This document shows, piece after piece, positions 21,215 through 31,545 of a DNA stretch of 64,000 nt. The position numbers and the translations under genes were made by a program. The stretch is taken from NCBI GenBank assembly GCA_031308135.1, contig JAHLJT010000631.1:176440282-176504281 (forward strand), read 5' to 3'. Position 1 is the stretch's first letter; the number at the start of each line of letters is the position of its first letter. The notes beneath the pieces were generated by a model that was not told where the DNA came from, made no database searches, and saw only the letters and a list, made by a program, of their open reading frames with translations. The stretch comes from Acheta domesticus. Taxonomy: Eukaryota; Arthropoda; Insecta; Orthoptera; Gryllidae.

Positions 21215-22500
21215 TCTGTGCTTTTACACACAACAGTATAGTTACTTTTTGTAAAATATCATTGGCATATGACGTACCCCTTGAAAATTACATCCTCTTG
21301 GAAATTGGAATTTTGGATTTTTTGAAAATTTTGAACTGTAATATCTCTGTTCGGGGACCAGATAAAAATCTCAAAATTGCACACGTGCTAGACCGCAATT
21401 ACACCAAACTTCTGTAAAAATTACAACTTTTAGATTTTATTCGAAATATTTTTTAAAAATTGAAAAATTTCGAAAAAAGACTTGGAGATCAAAAAGGTGA
21501 AGTGAGAACCAAGATAGAAGAAAAGCAGTTGAAGAGAAGCTGAATAACAAAATACTTGCAGATCTCAAATACAAAATTAGAGAGCATCTTCACATTGTAA
21601 GTGATAGCTGCAAGAGGCAAAAGAATTAGTCAATTGTTATCTTGTAATTTTTATTTATTTATTTATCTGGTCAAAAAACAGTAAAAACTGTATATGACGT
21701 ATGGGAGACAACTGGATATTCTTCTCTGGCATTTATTAAATCCAGATAAAATTTAACGAACTACACGAATACAAACAGGTAGCGAGCGACGAATTCCACT
21801 TCTTTCAATAAGCGCTTCCAGTTTTCCTTCTAAAAACAGGGTGACTGGCAAAATCAATTCTGTGCTTTTACACACAACAGTATAGTTACTTTTTGTAAAA
21901 TATCATTGGTATACAACGCACCCCTTGAAAATTACATCCTCTTGGAAATTGGAATTTTGGATTTTTTGAAAATTTTGAACTGTAATATCTCTGTTCGGGG
22001 ACCAGATAAAAATCTCAAAATTGCACACGTGTTAGACCGCAATTACACCAAACTTCTGTAAAAATTACAACTTTTAGATTTTATTCGAAATATTTTTTAA
22101 AAAATTGAAAAATTTCGAAAAAAGACTTGGAGATCAAAAAGGTGAAGTGAGAACCAAGATAGAAGAAAAGCAGTTGAAGAGAAGCTGAATAACAAAATAC
22201 TTGCAGATCTCAAATACAAAATTAGAGAGCATCTTCACATTGTAAGTGATAGCTGCAAGAGGCAAAAGAATTAGTCAATTGTTATCTTGTAATTTTTATT
22301 TATTTTATTTATCTGGTCAAAAAACAGTAAAAACTGTATATGACGTATGGGAGACAACTGGATATTCTTCTCTGGCATTTATTAAATCCAGATAAAATTT
22401 AACGAACTACACGAATACAAACAGGTAGCGAGCGACGAATTCCACTTCTTTCAATAAGCGCTTCCAGTTTTCCTTCTAAAAACAGGGTGACTGGCAAAAT
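21215..22500 (+). repeat. Near-identical tandem duplication, period about 644 bp
   Basis: 21215-21858 and 21859-22500 match almost base for base through to GGGTGACTGGCAAAAT. Differences include GTGCTAGACC/GTGTTAGACC, one extra A in an A run, one extra T in a TTTATTTA run, and ATATGACGTACCCC/ATACAACGCACCCC. At that last site the second unit matches the B unit in the hairpin, not its tandem partner, which suggests gene conversion. Confidence 0.8.
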
Positions 22501-23804
22501 TACGTTTTGCGAATAAAATGAAAGAATGGTAAGAGGTGATATTTGTATACACAATATACATGATGAGTCACGTAACTTCAGCTGTATATCCTATACTTTT
22601 GATCGGTATAAATTATTACAATGCAGTTTCACCTTGTGTTGTGGACTGTTACATTAAAAATATCCGTTAAACACTAGTCTTAAAAAAATAAAAATTATTT
22701 AAAAAAATGCTTATCTAACATAGGAGAATATGCATATCTTTGGGTTTGTCTTTTTACGATCATCATGATAGACTGAAAAATATGTATAGTTCCATTTGAA
22801 AAAACAAAGTTAACTCAAATACCTCGTAAAATACAAGTGATAAAATAGAAATGAATACGCGTATCAATTAGCCCTAATCCCTCATGCACATCCGTGACAA
22901 CTGCATTGTAATAACTTTACCCGTTCAAAAGTTACAGTTCAAAAGTTACGTGACTTACCTGTATTTTATATACCGTGTGAATGAAGAGAGAGAGAGAGGG
23001 GGAGTATGATAGAGATAACTAAAACTTTTTTCTCATTCCTTATGAAAAGAAACTTGAATAATAAGTTATGCCAATAAATAATAGGATGTGTCAGAGTGCT
23101 TTCAACTGCACCAATGAAAATGTAATTTACTGCACATCTTTGAAAAAGCAGATATTATTATCTATTATATCAGATGGTTCTGGATATGTTAACATTTGAC
23201 GATGATAGGTATTATTTTAACTTTCGTAAATCCTTCGATCAACATTTCTTACGAAAATAAATTGTTCAGCAATCACGGTGCTGATGTGCATTTAGAAAGT
23301 GAAATTACGAAAGGTTAACATTTGCGCTACCATTACAAGAAGCATCGTTGCGTATCTTCTTCTTTAACGTAACTCTCTGAAGCAATAGTTTTCTCTGTTT
23401 AATATTTCTCACTTCGCTTGGCTTTGCAATGTCTAATGATTGCGATTCGTTTAATGTAGAAGTTTCCAGTGAACATTGAAAGATGCGTTCATCCATGAAA
23501 CCATTACGTCATAATTTTTAAGCAATTTCCGACATTTTTCTACAAAATACAGTTTCATTTTAACGTGAGATCATGTATTCCACATTCCTAAGAATTGGAG
23601 TTAGTTATGCTATTATTTGTACAGAGCTAATTTCACAAGATGCTAAAAACAATTGTATATCACAATTTCAAAATGTATATCACAATTGTGTATTCAATTT
23701 TCATTTTTTTAAAAGGTTTCTGTCCACACCCCTCTAGAACTTACCATCACCGCGGTGTCAGAAACTCCTCGATAAAATTTGCTAAATTGATTAAGTGACT
23801 AAAT
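22501..23804. other. No gene seen; AT-rich with short (GA)n
   Basis: AT-rich. A (GA)n tract lies at about 22985-23000. A 63-codon minus-strand frame (23305-23496) has no support. Confidence 0.45.
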
Positions 23805-24115
23805 ATTTACATTTCCGGGTGCGTCAACGAATTTGGTCATTTTTCCGTACGTGTTGTGCATGTTTTATCAAGGTAGTTGGCGACGTTATTCAGCTGAATG
23901 GTGTTATCTTGCGCCGACATACACGTCAAGTTATGTGGCTTTCTCCATCCTGGTATCTCCCACCAGAGTGATACCGTTCCAGTCAAAATAAGCTCCAAGC
24001 TTCCGACTAGTCTCCCGATATGTGGGGTAGTGTAGTAGACGTATGTGTGTGTAAAAAAAAGAGGAGGTTACAAGGAGGGAAGGAAAGATGGAACGCGAGG
24101 CCTGTGAGTCGCTTG
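23805..24115 (+). repeat. Dispersed repeat B, copy 2
   Basis: Diverged but colinear partner of 17690-17960 in the same orientation, sharing the start, the CTAGTCTCCCG block and the GGAAGGAAAGATGG end. Confidence 0.5.
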
Positions 24116-27100
24116 TTAGCGTACTGGTCCGGAATTCATCTGAAGTTAAACGGAAACAACAGGAACTCTACTGATCAAACAGCCGGCTGTTAGGATTCTC
24201 CTTCAGATAGCGGATTAATTCGACATAGCTAGTATCAAAATTCCTGCGGCTGTCAAAACACGAAACCTAAGACCTTCGGGTTAAAGGCAATTTAGGGACT
24301 TCAGTTGATGCCCTGAACCACCTCAGTCGGTAAATTTGCAAGAGTGAGCTATAACCACTATCCTTCATTCAGCAGCAGGAGGAAACTCGTAGATCCATTT
24401 CAGTCAGGTTTAAATTTTCTTTATTATCTCGTCGATGGATTTTTGTATTTAAGTATTTTCGTTGGGCGTTTCTTCTAAAATATTGTTAAATAATCCATTA
24501 GTTCTTTTTAATCATTAGTAATCAATTTTGATTTTCTCGTGCCCTTCATGTGCTCATCGACAATATCTATCCAGAACTGAATGTGCACAATGTAGATGAG
24601 GTGTTAACAATCAATTGCCTGACAATTTAGTTAATTCATAACTATCTTCCTGTTTCCAAAATTGTGATAAAATGACTTAAATACAAAATTAATTATTACC
24701 TTAAAGTTCAATTATATGAAGTTCTTTTTCAGACAGAAAATAAAGTTATTCGCACTAACGTATTCAATATTTGACCTACCATGAATGAAACATGTAATGT
24801 AATCCACTTTCTTGAAATATACTTCCCATAATTTTCTTTATGATGAACCTTCCTAAAAATTAAGTAGGTTTTATTAAGCATTCTGAGGAGGAACTCTCTT
24901 GAAAGAATTCCGAACTGTTGAACATTACTTTACAGATTAACTAAAACTTGTTTATATACCACAGGACATTTCAATTAATAACAATAAATGTTCATATGTG
25001 TTGTGCGTAGTAATTCATTCGTTTTTCAGACGAAGTTCGTCATTTGTCAGCGTGTTGACGGGAGACATATTGCAACGTGCACATGATCCAATCAGGAATG
25101 CGATGACAGACAAGAGAGCTAATGAAGCGAGACAGAGAGCGCACACGCCAACAAGCGCCTGAGAGACATTAAATATAGCCATACAAACAGGCCCAAGCGG
25201 TTATTGGCGTAGTTCATGATGCGTGAAGCGAAGGACACGGAATAGTTGCAAAATTATTCTCGGCTTTACCTAATCATTAAAGAATATTTTACATATAAAT
25301 ATGGCACGCTTACAGGGCAATTATTGTTTAGTTTAAAAAGCGTTTTTCGTGAAACCCAAGTAAGGACAATTCTTTGTTACCGTGTTTTTTGTCAAATTTT
25401 ATCGAGGCGATCATTGGGATAAAATGATTCTAAAATTCTAGAAAACGTTTGTCATTAATAAAAATTCATATTCGTGACAAGAATATATTTCAACATTCTT
25501 TTTTTCTTCAATTATAATTTAATCGATGCATTTAAGCTTTTTATTAATAACGAAAATAATTACCTTTGCAAAACCATTTGAAAAGAAATATGTAATAAAA
25601 AACAGAATTCAGTAATAAAATAATACAACTATACAACAATATTTCGAATTTGACTTCAAAAATTTAAGACACAGAACAAAATCTCTTAAGATACAAATGC
25701 CTGAATCGTCGCTCTACAATGGTTTCTTCTAATTTCCAATGGCTCTTTTCGTTTCTTCGCAAATTCTAAACTCATTCTAAATTTATTTCACTCACCTTCT
25801 TCTGTTGTCTTTTTTATTTTCCAGAATTTTACATTCAATTTTACCTTCTAAATATTATCAGAATCTTAATATTTTTCGTACAACATATTTTTGTTTTCTC
25901 AATGTAACAAAAAAGTTCCCTAATTATTTTCAGCTCTTTCAAGTTTATCTTTTCTACCTAGAAATGTCTAACACCCTTTCTCACTGCAGTGCAATTGTTT
26001 TAGAAAATAATGTTCCTCATTTCATGCTAATACTTTTGTTTAGTTTTTAGTGTTGATTCAAAGCTCCCTTTTAAATCTTATTCAAAAATTCCTTCCCAAG
26101 AGATAACATTCTATCTCGGTGATCTAATTACCTTCAAATCAAGCTTTCTACGTAAACTTTCATCACATGACGTGCAATTGAAATTAGTCTGGTCCTATTA
26201 CGTTTAGTGCCGGTGTTTTTACCTAATGAAGTCTAATTTTATTAATGTTTATTTTCACCTGTCAATAGTTGATAACTTAAAATAATATTATTATCTATTA
26301 CTATTATCTTATTCTAATTTACTCTCCAATAACTATTCTAACAGCAGCACATTATTTTTCCATTCGCTCTATTTCTTATCTTTACATTTTATATGGCGTC
26401 TTCAGTAACGATGTGGAGTAATGTGAAAAGAAAAGTTATTCTTCCATTTCTTAATCATCACATGTAAGAGATTCACGATATTCCTAATATAGCTACATGG
26501 GTGATAGGAACAGTGGAAAGAGTTTTAGGAACAAATTCGACTAGAAATAAATAGAATTTACTTAATATCGTATTTAAGGGCTACAGAAATGCTTCTTCAG
26601 AACTTTCAGGCTTCATCCTTCAGCCCACTTAACACCGTATTTAATTGCGGAAGAAATAAATGCTTCTTTAACATTTTCAGCCTTCAGAAGGTGCATCAAG
26701 GACCAAATGTTTTTCGACGTGCATGATTCATTGGAGTGCCACGCACGCCCCAATCAGATACATTCGCACTACCACTCTTCAGGCGACTAGATTGACGGGA
26801 TGTTGCAAGAACTCATACTACTTCTCACAAATTGCACACCAAACTGTTGCTTTCTCAGACGAGTCGACAGCGGCAGTTAATAAAGTTGACGGGATGACAT
26901 AAAACGAATGCAATACACTTTTCGAGAGTATACTTTTCGAGTGTAAAAATATTTGGTTCTTTGCAGATTTCAAGTTAGAAAATTGTTGTTATATCTTAAA
27001 TACTATTTATTAACATTTTACAGTCAACGTAGCACTACTAAAATGCGTTACAAAAATTATTACCAATTGCATTCAGAGTCTTACTCTTTTCTTTATCTTG

Positions 27101-27520
27101 ATTTCCTTAAAATATTTTCTGTTTTATAATCACCTTTATTTCAATGTATATACTATTGTTTGCACTTCTTTTATTACAAGCCAAAATTTAATTGAAAGGT
27201 TTATATAATGGATTGCAGTTTAACACATTTGTTTCCTTTCTGCACATTTCTTTTGAAAACATATTTTCTTCTAATTACCTCTTCAAAAATCTTACTATCT
27301 TTTCTCGGTAACAACAAAAATACATGCTCCTCACTAATATCATTAAGGAGCATAAAAATACATAAAACGCCCTATTTTGGAAATGGTTATAGCTCTTAAT
27401 TTCATATTTAAAATCATTATATAAAAGTAGAGGCATGAAAACCAACATCTACAAGTAGATATTTAAAAGTTACAGCGTTAAGAATACTGTTGTCTTAGGC
27501 ACCAAGTAATTACTTTCGTT
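24116..27520. other. No gene seen; AT-rich 3.4 kb
   Basis: Stop-dense AT-rich DNA. One GC-moderate patch at 25030-25190 follows an acceptor-like TTCGTTTTTCAG and has one frame open for 43 codons before a TGA. It lacks a donor or family signature and is not called. Nothing else is supportable. Confidence 0.45.
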
Positions 27521-27730
27521 AAAGGTCCCAGTGTGCGGACCGAAACGTTGACATCACAGCTTTGGAACTCGGCTTTACCCTGTAGCTTTAGAACAACACG
27601 ACTCTACTCCAGCAAGTTAAAGAAGATAGCGCCGAGTGAAGTAAACTACGGAAGAAGAAGGGAGGACACAATGGAAATGCCAGACTTCACTGCACTACAT
27701 TACACACCCGTGAGCAACACAAATGTTTGA
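27521..27730 (+). mobile_element. Possible decayed Penelope-like terminus
   Basis: GGTCC (27524-27528) and GGACC (27537-27541) form a 5-bp stem followed by GAAACGTTGACATCACAG. A stem followed by CGAAACGTTG is a recurrent feature of Penelope-like termini as I know them. The CUGANGA box expected before the stem has decayed (TCGTTAAA). The rest of the interval, with a 65-codon frame, is GC-moderate against AT-rich flanks. Class assignment is tentative. Confidence 0.3.
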
Positions 27731-28548
27731 AATTCATTCTTTATTTAAAGATTAGTGTCGGTCATTTGTTAACTTGTCACGGAAGAATTTCGAAAGCCAC
27801 ATTATAGGACTGGAACCGTCTATCTTCTGACAAAGTACGAGAATACAAATTTTGAAGGTTTCTTTAAAATTGAGGGATCACTGTTTATTTTGCTGTTGCA
27901 AAACCACGCCTAATGTCACAAATATGGAATCAGAATTTTTTACCATATCTAGTTTTACGAATACTGAATTTACTTATTAAATTATGTTAACCACATTTTG
28001 TATGTTACCTTGCCTTAACAATAAACAAACAAGTACGCATATTATAATTTCAAATATCCAGAAATGACATAAAGGGATATAAATTACTGTTTTAATATTC
28101 ATAACAGAAAATGGAAATTGTTTTTTATTCAATTATTATATTTATAATTTGGAAATATTATAATATATAAAATATTATATTTATAAAATGGAAATTGTTT
28201 TTATTCAAATTATTATATTTATAATTTTATTATGCAAATATTTCAATAATATATTTAGTATGTAACCCGTTTAATGGTTGCAGTGTTAATCCAAGCAGTA
28301 TTTACCGTTTCTCGTAGTACTTTGCAGTTTTGTACAAAACAGTTTCACGATAGGTTGTGGACAACATTTGAAATTACTTAACTCACAAATTTACGAATAT
28401 GATTAATTGTATATATAAAAATGTATTAAGTATTACACACAAAATTGGCCATTAGAATCAGAAATTAAAAATGTATCTCTTCGCTTCCCTTAGTGAAAAA
28501 TAATGTTTGCAAAAAAATGTGAGTTGTGCAAAATTGAAGCTGATTTGC

Positions 28549-28585
<37 letters not shown>

Positions 28586-29935
28586 GATGAAGAAGAAGAA
28601 TCACCATCGAGAGATTGAAATTTAAAACAGACTTCTGAATGTAATATTCTTTTTTTTCAATATTTTCTATGGCTTTTGTGGTCACTGAACACGAAATAAA
28701 TCTCATAAAAATTGTTGTGAATTTTAATAACTCTTAACATCACTGTTAATTCAGATCTTATTAACAAATTACAGCTACAATAAAAGCTGTCAAAATTCAT
28801 CACAATTTCTTTGACATTGCGTTTAGGTTCAAAGATAACAAAACTCCGAGAAACGCATTTTTATTAGAAATATTGGGTGTTAAGTTCAAAAATATCTTAA
28901 GATTTCTTAAATTACATTCCATTTACATTTCAATCCTTAAGGAATACGAGTTAATATTATCCAAATCGGCTGAAATTTCGCTGAGTGAATTTTTTGAATT
29001 CTGAAACAATTTAGCGCGGGAAGCCAGAGAAAGGTAACTCTCATATTTTAATAGCAATCCTAAGATTTTTATTATTTTTTTATAAAATACAGAATTCTCA
29101 ATTCAGTAGGTTTTCAGACTGAGGATATCTGCTGTAGTACTTCTGGGCATACACATATTATCTAGTTCGTTTTGTGATCGTGTATCATTTGATTTTGGGA
29201 ACGTATTTCCTGTGAATAATGAACAGTAAATTGAAACCAAAACAGATGAGAAATGGGAATACTGATTGCCGAATTGATATGAATGTTATACACTTACTTG
29301 ATTCTTTATTGTAACGTAGCTAGTGTTTGCAGAGAGAGTGTTTCAAATCATGGAATAAACCAACTTAGACATAACAAATTGGAACCTATATCGTATGAAT
29401 TCCTATCTTCTACCGAATGGAATTGTTTCGTTCGTTGTTGGAACTCTCTCAAATACGAAATTTATATATCTTCTATCGCCTCTACATTATTATCGCCTTG
29501 ATCAATGTTTACACTCGTATTTGTAGTTGACTAAACTACTCATTATTTGATCGAACATAGTAAAGCTTCTTGCGGTAGGCAAACTGGCTCTTAATTATAT
29601 CTGATTTAATAACGACTACCGAAGTCAATATAAAATCATTAACGGTGTTAGAAAAATGTCAAAACGTTAAAAAGACGATCAGATAAGATAGAATATCATA
29701 AATTACACTTGGCCATTATGTGATCATTCGTAATCATATGTACTTGCGCCACCGCGCTCTTCCCACCCAATATACGCATAGGAAAAGAAAGATTCGAACA
29801 GCGTTTCTTCAATGTGTAATTTGCATGTAAATTTAATTTCCCCGCATGCCGTTCATTATGGGCATGGTTTTGGCTGAGATTCCTTCGCCAGTCTCTCCTT
29901 GTTGATATCGTTTGTGCATGTTCTTAAGAGCTAAT
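27731..29935. other. No gene seen; AT-rich with (AAT)n
   Basis: AT-rich, stop-dense. It contains an (AAT)n microsatellite at 28551-28584. If the exon at 29958 is internal, this is intron. Confidence 0.5.
28551..28584 (+). repeat. (AAT)n microsatellite
   Basis: Eleven consecutive AAT units. Confidence 0.9.
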
Positions 29936-29957
29936 CCGCCCGCCTCTCTGCCCGCAG

Positions 29958-31315
29958 GCCGGCCCCGAGAGCGCGGGCATGGACGCGCTGGCGGCGTGGA
30001 GGCTGCCGCCCGCGGTGCTCATCATCAGCAAGGCCGCCGCCCCGTCCAACCACAACAACAACAGCCCGCTGTGCGCCGACCAGAACGCCGCGCGCCGCCC
30101 ACCTGCGCCGCCCGCGCCGCCGCGGCCCTTCGCCAAGACGCGCCCCGACGCCGCCGCCAACGCCACCGACGCGCCGGCCGCCGCCGCGGCGCTGCTCGCG
30201 GCTATTTCCGCAGCGGACACCGGAGAGAGCCGCGCCGCGCGCGAACCCAACACCGACGCCCGGCTTCGCCCCGACGCCATGGGCGACGCCCGCGACGCCC
30301 GCGACGCCCGCCCGGCCGACGACTCCGCTCCGAGTCAACTCTCCGGCGACTGTGACGTCCAACGGGGCGACTCCCTCGTTCGGATCGCCAGCGACAACGA
30401 CCCCGCTTCCGGGCAGCGAGACGACGACAACGCTGAAGACAGTGGCCGTGACAGTGGTTCCGAGCAACATGGTGACGATAGTGAGGAATCCGCGTGCGAG
30501 AGTAAACATTACTTGAAACTCCCGGATGTTCAGGATGTTGAAGACGAAAGTGTTCGGGGGCACGAGTTTATTTCCCGGCAACCTACTCAGATTAGTGAGG
30601 ATACGAGTGTCAATGACGAATCACAACAGATGTTCGCGCTTCGTAAGATTTTAAGTAACACCAAAGACGTTTTGGACCAACAGAATAATCAAAGATATAA
30701 CAGTGACAATGAGATTGACAACATTGAAAAAAGTAAGTACGATAAGATGGCAGACTTCATCGAAACGGACCATCTAAGTGATCCTAGTGCCGACGACAAC
30801 TCGGACCGTCTCAGCGAGAAGTGTGAACACGCAGTGAGTGACCCAGATATCTGTCCAACCTCTGACGATCCATCTGACGGCCAGCGCGACCTCAACGAAC
30901 AACGCGTCCGGCAAGCCAGTGAAACCGGTGACCACAACAAAAACGACCGCGCAACCCACGACGAGTGCAGATATTACAGTGCTCCGGAGGCCCGCGACCG
31001 CGCGTCCGCTGAGAAGGACGCGAGCCAAGGCGCGAGTGCGGGCGGCCGTGAAGGCGGCGGCGGCGATCTCTCCGGCGGCGGCGCGCGTGTGTCGAGCCCA
31101 GTGGCGGACGGCGTCGCGGTGGCGACGGTGCGGTGCGAGCGCGGCGCCGCCGAGCGCCCCGACGCCGCCCCCGACGCCCCCGCCGTGCGCCACGCCTTCG
31201 TCGTCACCGAGGTGAAGCCCAACGGCGTGGCGGCCCGCATGGCGGACGACGGCGGCGCTCGCAAGCGCCTGGCCAACGGCAGCGCGGCGCACCACGCGGC
31301 CAACGGCGGCGCAAG
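29958..31315 (+). CDS. Large coding exon of an unidentified protein (N-terminal region)
   Basis: A strong acceptor (CCGCCTCTCTGCCCGCAG) ends at 29957 and a strong donor (CAAG|GTAGGT) begins at 31316. The frame has an ATG at 29979 and runs open for 445 codons to the donor, leaving two bases; the apparent stop (TAG, 31317-31319) lies inside the donor. Residues about 1-110 are Ala/Pro-rich; about 115-330 are acidic, Ser/Asp/Glu-rich and largely disordered; about 335-446 are Gly/Ala/Arg-rich with one ordered-looking patch (HAFVVTEVKPNGVAARM). The frame stays open through 30480-30800, where GC falls to normal levels, so it is not an artefact of CpG richness. Seven codons upstream of the ATG are also open, so it could be internal. 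I do not recognise the gene. Function is unknown; a regulatory or scaffold N-terminus is inference. Partner exons must lie downstream of the donor or outside the window. Confidence 0.75.
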
Positions 31316-31439
31316 GTAGGTGCTGCGCTGGGTTGACTCTGAGCGGCGTGATTGAAATACCAATGCTACCAATACCGCATACCAATGCTATTCCGGTATA
31401 GGTGAATTACTGTAAGAAGAGACCAGTTTGACAGGTCGG
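31316..31439 (+). other. Start of intron after the large exon
   Basis: Composition drops to AT-rich within 60 bases of the donor. Confidence 0.5.
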
Positions 31440-31545
31440 GAAACAAATAGATGTCATGTGATGTCGTGGGCTTCCGCGGCCAAATTCATGATCTTGGCTG
31501 TCCGGGCAACGCGGCGTCAACCGGACAGCCAAGATCAAATAAATG
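31440..31545. repeat. Hairpin with 16-bp arms, probable foldback repeat
   Basis: GATCTTGGCTGTCCGG (31490-31505) and CCGGACAGCCAAGATC (31521-31536) are exact reverse complements around a 15-base GC-rich loop. A CCGCGGCC motif lies just upstream. GC is much higher than in the flanks, suggesting an inserted repeat. Confidence 0.6.

Larger units (their letters stand above)
19178..22500. repeat. 3.3-kb complex of tandem and inverted repeats (non-autonomous, foldback-like)
   Basis: Layout: unit A (starting GGGGTCAATCCATTTTA) at 19178-19565 and again at 19566-19963, a tandem of about 388 bp. Unit B (with TACACACAACAGTATAGTTA and TGTTATATCTCTGTTGGGGG) follows at 19963-20143. After a 473-bp loop, B and A return in reverse complement at 20617-21185. 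Then direct B-C units form a near-identical tandem at 21215-21858 and 21859-22500. Unit A ends carry GGGTCAATCC, so they look like transposon termini. There is no recognisable protein in any frame. A foldback DNA transposon, or a satellite seeded by one, fits best. Confidence 0.75.

Noticed and set aside
25031..25163. Coding exon after TTCGTTTTTCAG
   Set aside because: Only 43 codons, no donor, no protein family and no codon bias beyond moderate GC.
29931..31385. Minus-strand frames of 118-216 codons opposite the large exon
   Set aside because: They are mirror frames of a GC-rich coding exon; the + strand has the better splice sites and the only complex translation.
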